Shown in pieces: positions 1 through 8,042 of a DNA stretch of 12,974 bases (position 1 is its first letter; each line of letters begins with the position of its first letter). Below the pieces are notes generated by a model. The model did no database searches. It was given only the letters and a program-made list of their open reading frames with translations, and had not been told where the DNA came from. This DNA comes from Microcaldota archaeon (lineage in GTDB: Archaea; Micrarchaeota; Micrarchaeia; Anstonellales; Bilamarchaeaceae), in assembly GCA_030668565.1 (NCBI GenBank), contig DAOVFD010000017.1, positions 1 to 12,974 on the forward strand. The letters are read 5' to 3'. The position numbers were made by a program, and so were the translations under genes.

Positions 1-219
1 CTTACGACTCAGCTTCGCCCACACTGGCCAATTTTACCCCACCCGCAAAACAAACGAACAATTAAAAAATTCGGCATACACAGGGAAAACTGGCGGTTTT
101 ACAAAAAAAACGACCCTGTAGTCGTTGCGCTTGAGGCAAAACCGGGGGATGTAATAAAAATCGAAAGAGATGACGGCACTGGAAAATACATCACCTACAG
201 GGCGGTTGCACTCAAATAA
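1..219 (+). CDS. rpoH: RNA polymerase subunit H (Rpo5/RPB5 C-terminal-like), 5' end outside window
   Basis: Small archaeal RNA polymerase subunit equivalent to the C-terminal domain of eukaryotic RPB5; it sits at the jaw where downstream DNA enters. The frame is open from base 1 and ends in TAA at 217-219. The C-terminal half is clear: NDPVVVALEAKPGDVIKIER followed by GKYITYRAVALK matches the family's DPvv..lgAkpGDvvkI.R...YR end. There is no ATG, GTG or TTG in frame before that block, so the start lies left of the window. The visible N-terminal 35 or so residues fit the family poorly: the usual HxLVPxH and LP landmarks are not obvious. Its place directly before rpoB2 is the standard archaeal order. 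The C-terminal identity is firm; the N-terminal reading is uncertain. Confidence 0.82.
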   Translation, partial: LTTQLRPHWPILPHPQNKRTIKKFGIHRENWRFYKKNDPVVVALEAKPGDVIKIERDDGTGKYITYRAVALK

Positions 220-243
220 TCCTTTTTATTAGGAGGTCTTAAA

Positions 244-1704
244 ATGATTGATACGCTCGTAAACGCATATTTCAGAAGTAATAGTCTGGTTAATCAGCAA
301 CTGCGGTCCTACAACAGGTTTCTTGAAACCGGAATGCAGGGAGTGATAACCAGAATGGGGGATGTCAAGACCAATGTGGAAGGATTCGAGATGAAGCTGG
401 GAAAAATCAGGATAGAACAACCGAGATATTACGAGGTGCGTGGAGGATACAGGCACATTATGCCGGAGGAGGCAAGAAACAGGAATATTACCTATTCGGC
501 ACCCGTTTTCCTGGAGATAGTCCCGCTATTCAATGGCATAGAAAGACCTGTTTATTCCGATGTATTCATAGGTGAAATACCGGTTATGGTAAAATCAAAG
601 CTCTGTTATCTTGCGGGAATGGGCAGAAATGAACTCATAGAGAACCGGGAGGACCCTGACGACCCCGGCGGATATTTCATAATCAACGGTTCGGAGAGGG
701 TGCTGGTGAGCATAGAGGACCTCGTACCAAACAAGCTCATGGTAACAAAGGAAAGGACTGGAGTGGTCTCCAAGATATTCTCCACTCACTTCGGATTCAG
801 GGCGAGATGTGTCGTGGAAAGGAATGCAGATGGTCTTTTCACTGTTGAGTTCCCTTCAACTCCTCCGAAAATATCACTGATACAAATGCTCAGGGTTCTG
901 GGTCTTGGGACCGACAGGGAAATTAAAGATATGTTTTCAGATGATACTGCAATAAGAAATGACATCGTACTAAACCTGGAAGAGGCGCCTTCAAAGACAA
1001 AGGATGAGGCTATTGATACCTTGAGCAGGAAGCTTTCCCCAGGACAGCCTCCGGAATTCAGGCTTACGAGAATGGAGAATCTCATAGACAACTATCTTCT
1101 GCCCCATGTCGGGGTGGATAAAACCAAAAGGATGGAAAAGGCAAGATTCCTTATCAGGATGGCCGGGAGGGCAACCAAGGTGGCAAACAAACAGGTTGTT
1201 CCCGACGACAAAGACCACTATGCGAACAAGAGGATAAAGCTGGCGGGAGACCTGATGAACGAATTGTTCAGATACGCCTTCCAGTTCCTCATAAAGGATT
1301 TGATATACCAGGCATCGAGAGCAGACGCGAGAGGGAGGAGACTTCAGGTTCATACGCTGGTCAGACAGGATGCCTTGGCTGACAGGGTAAGATATGCCAT
1401 GGCGACGGGAAACTGGATTGCGGGCCAGACAGGTGTCTCCCAGCTTCTTGACAGGGTAAGCTATCTTTCCACAGTATCGCACCTCAGGAGGGTCATTTCA
1501 CCCCTGAGTAAAAAGCACCCGCACTTCAAGGCAAGAGACCTTCACGGAACCCATATCGGAAAGCTTTGCCCGAATGAGACTCCGGAAGGACCGAGCTGTT
1601 CGCTTGTAAAGAACCTGGCCATAATGGCAGAGGTATCTACAGGAGTGGAGGAGGAGGATGTGATGCGCGTCCTCAAGTCCTACGATGTCAAGGAAAATAG
1701 GTGA
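244..1704 (+). CDS. rpoB2: RNA polymerase subunit B'' (N-terminal half of split Rpo2)
   Basis: N-terminal half of the second-largest RNA polymerase subunit (protrusion, lobe and fork regions), which with B' makes half of the catalytic cleft. The product is 486 residues, usual for B'' in archaea with a split B. Visible landmarks are the N-terminal YFRSNSLVNQQLRSYNRFLE region, the GGYFIINGSERVLVSIEDL lobe motif near residues 140-160, and the C-terminal RDLHGTHIGKLCPNETPEGP fork-loop motif near 430-450. The protein ends shortly after LVKNLAIMAEV, the common split point. The start is set by a perfect AGGAGGT Shine-Dalgarno site at 231-237, six bases before the ATG. The TGA stop lies inside the ribosome binding site of rpoB1, which suggests coupled translation. 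Confidence 0.96.
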   Translation: MIDTLVNAYFRSNSLVNQQLRSYNRFLETGMQGVITRMGDVKTNVEGFEMKLGKIRIEQPRYYEVRGGYRHIMPEEARNRNITYSAPVFLEIVPLFNGIERPVYSDVFIGEIPVMVKSKLCYLAGMGRNELIENREDPDDPGGYFIINGSERVLVSIEDLVPNKLMVTKERTGVVSKIFSTHFGFRARCVVERNADGLFTVEFPSTPPKISLIQMLRVLGLGTDREIKDMFSDDTAIRNDIVLNLEEAPSKTKDEAIDTLSRKLSPGQPPEFRLTRMENLIDNYLLPHVGVDKTKRMEKARFLIRMAGRATKVANKQVVPDDKDHYANKRIKLAGDLMNELFRYAFQFLIKDLIYQASRADARGRRLQVHTLVRQDALADRVRYAMATGNWIAGQTGVSQLLDRVSYLSTVSHLRRVISPLSKKHPHFKARDLHGTHIGKLCPNETPEGPSCSLVKNLAIMAEVSTGVEEEDVMRVLKSYDVKENR

Positions 1705-1705
1705 T
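1699..1705 (+). promoter_or_regulatory. Shine-Dalgarno site AGGTGAT deciding the rpoB1 start
   Basis: AGGTGAT is a perfect complement to the conserved archaeal 16S 3' end (AUCACCU). It lies four bases before the ATG at 1710. The rpoB2 stop TGA (1702-1704) is embedded in it. The GTG at 1701 and the ATG at 1704, which would give a slightly longer protein, lie within or overlap this site, so 1710 is the better start. The same AGGTGAT-4 nt-ATG arrangement occurs on the minus strand before the gene starting at 11269. Confidence 0.75.
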
Positions 1706-1709
1706 GCTC

Positions 1710-3548
1710 ATGACAAAGAAATCAAAACCAAAGGAAGGAAAAACCGCGGTTTACCTGAACGGAAAGTTCGTGGGATATCATCCTGACGGAAAGAGCCTTG
1801 CGAACAGGCTCAGGGAAAGAAGGAGAATGAATGAACTGAACTACCAGGTGAACATCTTCTACAATAGCAGGGTAAACGAACTCCACCTTATCTCTGACAG
1901 GGGAAGGGTAAGGAGACCCTATCTTGTAATCGAAAACGGAAAAATAAGGTTCACGCCCGAGATAGTGAAAAGAGTGAAAAACAACGAACTGGGATGGCAG
2001 CATCTTGTAAAGATGGGCATAATAGAATACCTCGATGCGCAGGAGGAGGAGAACACACTTATAGCTTCCAGGCAGGAGGATATAACGGATGAGCACACCC
2101 ATCTCGAGGTAGACCCTTCGAACATCTTCGGTGTCGTTGCCTCAGTACTTCCCTATCCCGAGCATAATTCATCCCCGAGGATTACGATGGCATGCGCTAT
2201 GGCAAAGCAGTCATTGGGAATTTATGCGACCAATTTCGGAACAAGATATGACACAAGGGCCTATGCAATGTACTACCCCCAGCAGCCGGTGGTAAGCACA
2301 TCGGTTTACAAGGCACTTAACCTGAAGGAGAAATCTGCAGGGCAGAACTGTGTTGTTGCATTGATGAGCCATCACGGGTATAACATGGCGGATGCAATTG
2401 TCGTGAACCGCTCTGCAGTTGACAGGGGCCTGTTCAGGGTTGTAATGTTCAAGACCTACGAAACAGAAGAGAGGCTTTATCCCGGAGGACAGAAAGACTC
2501 AATCGAGCTGCCCACTCCTGAGGTTGTGGGTTTCAGGGGCGAGGAAGCATATTCCCATCTTGATGAGGACGGAATAGTGATTCCTGAAAGCGCTGTGAAA
2601 GGAAGGGATGTCCTTGTAGGTAAAACCTCACCTCCGAGATTCCTTGAGGAAATTTCTGTATTCGGAGCTATTGAGGAGAAGAAGAGGGAGAGCTCTCTTC
2701 CGCTTAAATCAGGTGAGTTGGGAAAGGTTGACTCAGTACTTATAACCGAAGGGCCAAGCGGAAACAGGCTTGTAAAGGCAAGAATAAGGTCTGTCAAGAC
2801 CCCCGAGGTGGGAGACAAGCTTGCGTCAAGACATGGGCAGAAAGGCGTAATAGGGCTTCTTGTACCGCATGAGAACATGCCATTTACAGAATGCGGCGTA
2901 GTGCCCGACCTCATAGTTAATCCGCATGCCATTCCCAGCAGAATGACGGCAGGACACCTTCTCGAGATGCTTGGGGGAAAAGCAGGGGCAATCGGCGGCA
3001 AATTAAACAACGGAACAGCATTCTCAGGAGATACCGAAGAGCAGTACAGGGAACTTCTTGAAAAGGCAGGATTCGACGAGTATGGGGAGGAAGTCCTTTA
3101 TGACGGTGTGACAGGAAAAGCAATAAAGGTCAAGATATTTGTGGGGGTAATCTACTACCAGAGACTCCATCACCTGGTATCCAACAAGATGCACGTAAGA
3201 AGCAGGGGTCCGGTTCAGCTGCTGACCCACCAGCCTACTGAAGGAAGAGCAAGAGAAGGAGGTCTCAGGTTCGGAGAGATGGAACGTGACTGTCTTATCG
3301 GTTATGGTGCCAGCATGCTCATAAAGGAAAGGCTGCTCGAGGAGAGCGACAAGACTGTGCAGCTCGTATGCAGCGAATGCGGTTCAACCGCAACACACGA
3401 TTATGCCAGAAACAGGAACCTCTGCCCGGTATGCGGCAGCGAGAACGTCCAGTCCGTTGAAATAAGCTATGCGTTCAAGTTATTGCTTGACGAGATTAAA
3501 TCTCTTTATATCTTCCCGAGGCTGTTGCTGGGGAAGAAGGGTGGATAG
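1710..3548 (+). CDS. rpoB1: RNA polymerase subunit B' (C-terminal half of split Rpo2)
   Basis: C-terminal half of the second-largest RNA polymerase subunit; it carries the hybrid-binding region, wall, anchor and clamp parts that complete the active centre. The product is about 612 residues, normal for B'. It begins with the family's VYLNGKFVGYHPDGKSLANR block. It contains the highly conserved GDKLASRHGQKGVIG hybrid-binding motif near residues 368-382, and the NPHAIPSRMTAGHLLEMLGG and HVRSRGPVQLLTHQPTEGRA motifs. A C-terminal CxxC...CxxC zinc site uses cysteines near 554, 557, 572 and 575. I chose ATG 1710 because the AGGTGAT site at 1699-1705 covers the earlier GTG/ATG candidates. The TAG stop is fused to AGGAGG, the rpoA1 ribosome binding site. 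Confidence 0.96.
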   Translation: MTKKSKPKEGKTAVYLNGKFVGYHPDGKSLANRLRERRRMNELNYQVNIFYNSRVNELHLISDRGRVRRPYLVIENGKIRFTPEIVKRVKNNELGWQHLVKMGIIEYLDAQEEENTLIASRQEDITDEHTHLEVDPSNIFGVVASVLPYPEHNSSPRITMACAMAKQSLGIYATNFGTRYDTRAYAMYYPQQPVVSTSVYKALNLKEKSAGQNCVVALMSHHGYNMADAIVVNRSAVDRGLFRVVMFKTYETEERLYPGGQKDSIELPTPEVVGFRGEEAYSHLDEDGIVIPESAVKGRDVLVGKTSPPRFLEEISVFGAIEEKKRESSLPLKSGELGKVDSVLITEGPSGNRLVKARIRSVKTPEVGDKLASRHGQKGVIGLLVPHENMPFTECGVVPDLIVNPHAIPSRMTAGHLLEMLGGKAGAIGGKLNNGTAFSGDTEEQYRELLEKAGFDEYGEEVLYDGVTGKAIKVKIFVGVIYYQRLHHLVSNKMHVRSRGPVQLLTHQPTEGRAREGGLRFGEMERDCLIGYGASMLIKERLLEESDKTVQLVCSECGSTATHDYARNRNLCPVCGSENVQSVEISYAFKLLLDEIKSLYIFPRLLLGKKGG

Positions 3549-3559
3549 GAGGCAAGAAT

Positions 3560-6154
3560 ATGGAGGTCCAGCATGTTTTAAACCGGATAAAATTTTCGGT
3601 TTTCTCACCTGAAATGATAAGGAGGATGTCTGCTGCAAAAATAATAGTGCCAGACACCTATGATGACGACGGTTATCCAATAGACGGAGGGCTTGTTGAT
3701 ACGCGCCTTGGTGTCGTGGACCCGGGTCTGAGATGCAAGACTTGTGGGGGGCGGGTTACGGAATGCCCCGGTCACTTCGGACACATAGAACTTGTAAGGC
3801 CGGTAATGCACATCGGATTCATAAAGAAAATTTATGCCATTTTGAAAGCAACATGCCCGAAGTGCAGCAGGGTTGTGGGCAAGCCGAGCACAACCAAACC
3901 CAAGATAGCAGAGAAAAAGAAGGAAGAGGAAAGCGAAATACCCTCCCTGCTTGAGGAAGTAGAGGAAAAACCCAAAGAGGAGAATAAAGACCAAAAACCA
4001 AAAGAAAAGGAAAAAACCACAGGAAAGTACTGCACCCACTGCGGGGAAGAACTTCCTGAGATAAAGATACTCAAACCGACAGGATTCCTGAGGAACGGAG
4101 AGAACATTCTGCCCACTGAAATAAGGGAATGGCTGGCATCAATAAACGACGAGGATTTAAGAGAGCTTGGGTTCGACCCGTTGTATTCAAGGCCGGAGTG
4201 GATGATACTTACCGCATTACCCGTCCCGCCAGTCAGCGTAAGGCCCTCGATTACCCTGGAAACAGGAGAAAGAAGCGAGGATGACCTGACGCACAAGCTC
4301 GTGGACATAATACGTATAAACCAGAAGCTGGAGGCCAACATCAATGCAGGAGCCCCCCAGCTTATTATCGAGGACTTGTGGGAGCTTCTACAGTACCACG
4401 TTACCACATATTTCGATAACGAAACCGCGAATATACCGCCTGCAAGGCACAGGAGCGGAAGGCCGCTTAAAACGCTTACGCAAAGACTCAAGGGAAAAGA
4501 GGGAAGATTCAGGTATAATCTGTCAGGAAAGAGAGTGAATTTTTCTGCAAGAACGGTAATATCCCCTGACCCGAGGATAGGCATGGATGAGATAGGGGTT
4601 CCGCAGAGGATGGCAGAGGAGCTCACAATACCTGTCGCGGTTACTGAATGGAATGTTAATGAGCTCAAGAAGTACATACTCTCAGACAGTTATCCAAGAG
4701 CAACATATATCATAAGGGCTGACGGAAAAAAGATAAGGGCAGTGGATGACCCTGAGCTAAGGAAAGAGGTAGTGGAAAACCTCAAGGTCGGCTGGACTGT
4801 GGAGAGGCAGATTATCGACGGTGACATATCACTATTCAACAGGCAGCCCTCGTTGCACAGGGTATCAATGATGGGGCATACTGTGAGGGTGCTGCCCGGA
4901 AAGACATTCAGGCTGAATCCGCTTGACTGTCCCCCGTATAACGCTGATTTCGACGGGGATGAGATGAACCTGCACATAATGCAGACAGAAGAGGCCCAGG
5001 CAGAGGCGAGGTATCTTATGAAAGTCGAGAAACAGATTCTTTCGCCAAGACACGGCCATGCGATAATCAAGCCGCAGGAAGACCATGTTTCAGGACTTTA
5101 TTTCCTGACCCACGATGATATGGAGTTCACAAAGGCCGATGCTTCAAATCTGCTTTATCTCGTTGGGATAACAAAGCTTCCGGCACCTGACAGAAAGAAG
5201 GGGATGTATTCGGGCAAATTGCTCTTCTCCCAACTGCTTCCTTCGGATTTAAGCGTGAAAGTTGCAGATACAAAACTGGGGGGAGACGTGGTAATCCGCT
5301 CAGGAAAACTGGTCAGGGGTGAGCTGGAAAGCAAGAGCATGGAGGGAGACGTCCTTGAAAAGATATTCATCAATTACGGACCTGAATTTACAAAGGAATT
5401 TCTTGATGGTTCTACCAGGATGGCCCTTGAAGCGATATCAATCCATGGTCTGAGTGTTTCACTGAAGGACTATAATCTTTCGGAAAGGGCTGATAAAAAG
5501 ATAAAAGACACTCTTGACAAGATGGACAGGGAGATAGACAACCTCGTGATGCAGTATAAAAACAAATCCCTTGACAGGGCACCGGGAATGACGCTAAAGG
5601 AAACGCTGGAGGCGCTTATCGTCCAGATAACGAGCGAAACAAGGAACCACGCGGGAAAAATCGTTGAGGAGGATTTAACAATTTCCAACCCGTCCATTAT
5701 CATGGCAAAGATAGGTGCGAGGGGAAGCCTGCTCAATGCCATCCAGATGTGTGCTGTTGTTGCCCAGCAGACGGTAAGAAGCAAGAGACCCAGCAGGGGC
5801 TACAAACGAAGACTGCTTCCGTATTTCAAGAAAGGTTCGCTCACCGGTAAGGAAAGGGGGTTCGTATACTCCTCCTTCAAGGAGGGTCTCAAGATATATG
5901 AGTTCCTGGCCCACTCGATGGGAGGCAGGGAAGCTCTTGTAAACACTGCTATAAGAACGGCCCGTTCAGGCTACATGCAGAGAAGGCTCATAAACGCCCT
6001 TCAGGACCTTGTCGTCTACAATGACCTTACTGTGAGAAATGCTGACATGAGTATTGTTCAGTTCGTTTACGGAGGGGATGGCAAGGACCCGATGGTAGCG
6101 TCCGAGGTTGAAGCCGTGGAAGGCGCCAAACAGGATGATATTGATACCGCATAA
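3560..6154 (+). CDS. rpoA1: RNA polymerase subunit A' (N-terminal part of split Rpo1)
   Basis: Largest-subunit N-terminal part of RNA polymerase, holding the catalytic magnesium site. The product is 864 residues, about the family length. Visible in order: clamp-core zinc site C59-x2-C62-x6-C69-x2-H72; second zinc site C99-x2-C102 ... C158-x2-C161; the switch/lid region with SGKRVNFSARTVISPDP near 322-338; the NRQPSLHR motif near 427-434; the catalytic NADFDGDEMN loop at 461-470 with three metal-binding Asp; and the bridge-helix region ending TARSGYMQRRLINALQDL near 800-818. It ends after the QFVYGGDGKDP motif, the normal archaeal split point. The start has AGGAGG at 3547-3552, seven bases upstream. 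Odd: the second zinc site is interrupted by a very Lys/Glu-rich linker, residues about 113-155. Confidence 0.97.
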   Translation: MEVQHVLNRIKFSVFSPEMIRRMSAAKIIVPDTYDDDGYPIDGGLVDTRLGVVDPGLRCKTCGGRVTECPGHFGHIELVRPVMHIGFIKKIYAILKATCPKCSRVVGKPSTTKPKIAEKKKEEESEIPSLLEEVEEKPKEENKDQKPKEKEKTTGKYCTHCGEELPEIKILKPTGFLRNGENILPTEIREWLASINDEDLRELGFDPLYSRPEWMILTALPVPPVSVRPSITLETGERSEDDLTHKLVDIIRINQKLEANINAGAPQLIIEDLWELLQYHVTTYFDNETANIPPARHRSGRPLKTLTQRLKGKEGRFRYNLSGKRVNFSARTVISPDPRIGMDEIGVPQRMAEELTIPVAVTEWNVNELKKYILSDSYPRATYIIRADGKKIRAVDDPELRKEVVENLKVGWTVERQIIDGDISLFNRQPSLHRVSMMGHTVRVLPGKTFRLNPLDCPPYNADFDGDEMNLHIMQTEEAQAEARYLMKVEKQILSPRHGHAIIKPQEDHVSGLYFLTHDDMEFTKADASNLLYLVGITKLPAPDRKKGMYSGKLLFSQLLPSDLSVKVADTKLGGDVVIRSGKLVRGELESKSMEGDVLEKIFINYGPEFTKEFLDGSTRMALEAISIHGLSVSLKDYNLSERADKKIKDTLDKMDREIDNLVMQYKNKSLDRAPGMTLKETLEALIVQITSETRNHAGKIVEEDLTISNPSIIMAKIGARGSLLNAIQMCAVVAQQTVRSKRPSRGYKRRLLPYFKKGSLTGKERGFVYSSFKEGLKIYEFLAHSMGGREALVNTAIRTARSGYMQRRLINALQDLVVYNDLTVRNADMSIVQFVYGGDGKDPMVASEVEAVEGAKQDDIDTA

Positions 6155-6168
6155 AGAGGTTTTGAAAC

Positions 6169-7194
6169 ATGAAGAAAACAAAAAACAGTATAGCTCCGTA
6201 TGAGGCTGTCGGGGTGATATGCGCACAGAGCATAGGTGAGCCCGGAACTCAGATGACGATGCGTACGTTCCACTACGCAGGTGTTGCAGAGCACGTACCC
6301 ACCGGTCTGCCAAGGCTGATAGAGATAGTAGATGCCAAAAAGGAACCGAAAAAGCCGATTATAGACATTTACCTGAAAAAGTCATACAGAAGCCAGGCGG
6401 AAGCGGAAAAGGTTGCAAAAGAACTTGGAAGTGTATTCATCTCGGATGTTGCAAGCGTGAACGATGACCTGGAGAACCTTGCAATAAGAATAAAATATTC
6501 AGAGAAAGACGGAAAGGTCCTTGGCGTGACTTTCAACATGCTTAAGAAAGTGATTGAGGAATTCTCAACAGATATCAGGGTGTCGGGCAGTAAGATGCTC
6601 CTGAAACCAAAACCCTTGAAAGGGAAGAAGGGGGAGAAAAAGAGGATTACCGCCAAATTCGTAAGAAAACTTGCAAACAAGATGAAAAACGCAATAGTCA
6701 AAGGCGTAAAGGGAATCCACAGGGCGGTTGTAATCAGGGATGAAAAAGGGGAATATTTCATCAGGGCCAGCGGTTTCAACATCATCGGTGCATCAGAGCA
6801 TCCTGCAGTTGACCCGTCAAGAGTTTATACCAACAATGTAAAGGAGATAGAACGGATTTATGGAATAGAAGCAGCAAGAAATGCCATAAAAAAAGAGATA
6901 AACGATGTCATGAACATGCAGAGGCTTTACGTTGATATCAGGCATATTACGCTTATTTCAGATGCGATGACGCATTCGGGAGATATCAAATCAATCGGCA
7001 GGCACGGCCTGAGCGGACAGAAGACAGGTGTGCTCGGAAGGGCGGCCTTCGAGGAAACGGTAAAGCACCTGATTAATGCGAGTTCCATCGCGGAAGAGGA
7101 ACACCTTGTGGGCGTAACCGAGAATATAATTGTCGGTCAGACAGTTCCGGTGGGAACCGGAAAGATAAAGCTGCTGATGAAAAGGACAAAATAG
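6169..7194 (+). CDS. rpoA2: RNA polymerase subunit A'' (C-terminal part of split Rpo1), short N-terminus
   Basis: C-terminal part of the largest RNA polymerase subunit; supplies the trigger loop that works with the A' bridge helix during nucleotide addition. Residues about 11-55 give the trigger-loop block YEAVGVICAQSIGEPGTQM then MRTFHYAGVAE...GLPRLIEIVDA. Near residues 255-290 are DAMTHSGDIKSIGRHGLSG and GVLGRAAFEETVKHL, the jaw/cleft C-terminal motifs. At 341 residues it is shorter than the roughly 380-400 usual for archaeal A'': the trigger-loop block begins at residue 11, whereas family members usually have some 50-70 residues before it. A longer start is excluded by an in-frame TGA at 6163-6165. 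AGAGGT at 6155-6160 is the ribosome binding site. Confidence 0.95.
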   Translation: MKKTKNSIAPYEAVGVICAQSIGEPGTQMTMRTFHYAGVAEHVPTGLPRLIEIVDAKKEPKKPIIDIYLKKSYRSQAEAEKVAKELGSVFISDVASVNDDLENLAIRIKYSEKDGKVLGVTFNMLKKVIEEFSTDIRVSGSKMLLKPKPLKGKKGEKKRITAKFVRKLANKMKNAIVKGVKGIHRAVVIRDEKGEYFIRASGFNIIGASEHPAVDPSRVYTNNVKEIERIYGIEAARNAIKKEINDVMNMQRLYVDIRHITLISDAMTHSGDIKSIGRHGLSGQKTGVLGRAAFEETVKHLINASSIAEEEHLVGVTENIIVGQTVPVGTGKIKLLMKRTK

Positions 7195-7208
7195 ATGGGT
7201 GATTTCAA

Positions 7209-7592
7209 ATGGCTGAAGAGGAAGCAAAGGAGGAAAAGAAAGTAAAGAAGAAAAAGAAAGTAGTCAGAAGAAGAAAAACAACCAAGGAGAAAGAAGACCC
7301 CATCATAAGCGCAATCAGGCTTACTGTTGAGAGCGGAAAGGTTGACTTCGGTGCAAGAAAAGGTTCGAAAACAAAGGCAAAACTTTTCGTTGTTGCAGAT
7401 AACACTCCCGGAAAAATCAGGGATTCTGTGGCAAAGCATGCGGAGGGCATAAAAGTGCCGGTTATAGAGTTCAAGGGAACCACCATGCAGCTTGGTGCAG
7501 TATGCGGAAAACCATTCCCTGTTTCGGTTCTTTCCGTATATGAAGAAGGCAACTCCAACATAATGAAACTTGCAAAGACGATGGTTAAATGA
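7209..7592 (+). CDS. rpl30e: Ribosomal protein L30e with basic N-terminal extension
   Basis: Large-subunit ribosomal protein of the L7Ae/L30e/S12e RNA-binding fold; in archaea it commonly lies between rpoA2 and nusA, as here. The L30e core starts near residue 31 (PIISAIRLTVESGKVDFGAR) and ends with the signature LGAVCGKPFPVSVLSVYEEG near 95-114, followed by a helix ending NIMKLAKTM. The product has 127 residues against roughly 100 for most archaeal L30e. The extra is a charged 30-residue N-terminal tail rich in Lys, Glu and Arg, likely disordered and rRNA-binding (inference). GGGTGAT at 7197-7203, five bases before the ATG, supports this start. Its stop overlaps the nusA start in ATGA. Confidence 0.9.
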   Translation: MAEEEAKEEKKVKKKKKVVRRRKTTKEKEDPIISAIRLTVESGKVDFGARKGSKTKAKLFVVADNTPGKIRDSVAKHAEGIKVPVIEFKGTTMQLGAVCGKPFPVSVLSVYEEGNSNIMKLAKTMVK

Positions 7593-8029
7593 GGGGAATC
7601 GAGCTTACTGAAAAGGGATTGGGCCTTTTCTCTATTTTTGGAAAAATCACAAGAGTGATGCCTTCGGACTACAATGAGAGCGATGAGCTTCTTGTTTTTG
7701 TCGTGGACCCATATCAGCTTGGCAAGGCGATTGGAAAGAAAGGTGCAAACATGGAGAAGCTTAAGAAGACATTCAGGAAGAAAGTGGTGGTGGTTGCCAA
7801 CAGTGATGAGCCTGAAATATTCGTAAGGAACTTCTTCAACAACGTAAGGATTCTTGACGTTGAAACAAGGCAGGTAATGAATGAGACTGCACTGGTTGTA
7901 TTTGTAAATGAAGCTGACAGGGGAATAGCAATCGGAAGAAACGGCGAAAGGATCAAGGCATTGAAGAGTTTCATGAAAAGGAAATTCAATTCCACCATTC
8001 ACCTGAAAACAAGAAGGGTTTTGGAGTAA
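7589..8029 (+). CDS. nusA: Archaeal NusA-like transcription factor, two KH domains
   Basis: Archaeal NusA is a short protein of two KH RNA-binding domains, without the S1 domain and N-terminal polymerase-binding domain of bacterial NusA; it is thought to act in elongation or termination. The product has 146 residues, normal length. KH1 carries the GxxG loop GKKG at 49-52 (context LGKAIGKKGANMEKL); KH2 carries GRNG at 116-119 (context GIAIGRNGERIKAL). The start overlaps the rpl30e stop in ATGA (7589-7592) with no strong Shine-Dalgarno site, so translation is probably coupled to rpl30e. It is the last recognisable gene of the RNA polymerase operon here. The rps12/rps7 genes that often follow are absent. 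Confidence 0.93.
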   Translation: MRGIELTEKGLGLFSIFGKITRVMPSDYNESDELLVFVVDPYQLGKAIGKKGANMEKLKKTFRKKVVVVANSDEPEIFVRNFFNNVRILDVETRQVMNETALVVFVNEADRGIAIGRNGERIKALKSFMKRKFNSTIHLKTRRVLE

Positions 8030-8030
8030 G

Positions 8031-8042
8031 AAATAAATATTA
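8031..8042 (+). promoter_or_regulatory. Possible TATA-type promoter behind nusA
   Basis: The AT-only stretch AAATAAATATTA starts two bases after the nusA stop. Its centre is about 28 bases before the ATG at 8065, the distance expected if transcription starts at or next to that codon (leaderless mRNA). No good Shine-Dalgarno site serves that ATG, which fits. A promoter here would free the downstream cassette from the rpo operon. Based on sequence and spacing only. Confidence 0.4.

Noticed and set aside
222..230. CTTTTTATT between rpoH and rpoB2 as TATA box or terminator
   Set aside because: It is only 14-22 bases from the rpoB2 ATG, too near for a promoter, and rpoB2 has its own strong AGGAGGT site that implies a leader or polycistronic message; a single T5 is weak as a terminator.
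1701..1709. GTG/ATG codons giving an rpoB1 start at 1701 or 1704
   Set aside because: They lie in or overlap the AGGTGAT ribosome binding site that precedes ATG 1710 at good spacing.
3832..4677. Long minus-strand open frame (281 codons) opposite rpoA1
   Set aside because: Antisense shadow of a well-conserved gene; Ser/Leu-rich product with no family features and no ribosome binding site support.
7205..8002. Minus-strand open frame (265 codons) opposite rpl30e and nusA
   Set aside because: It crosses two firmly identified genes and shows no recognisable domain; a by-product of their codon composition.
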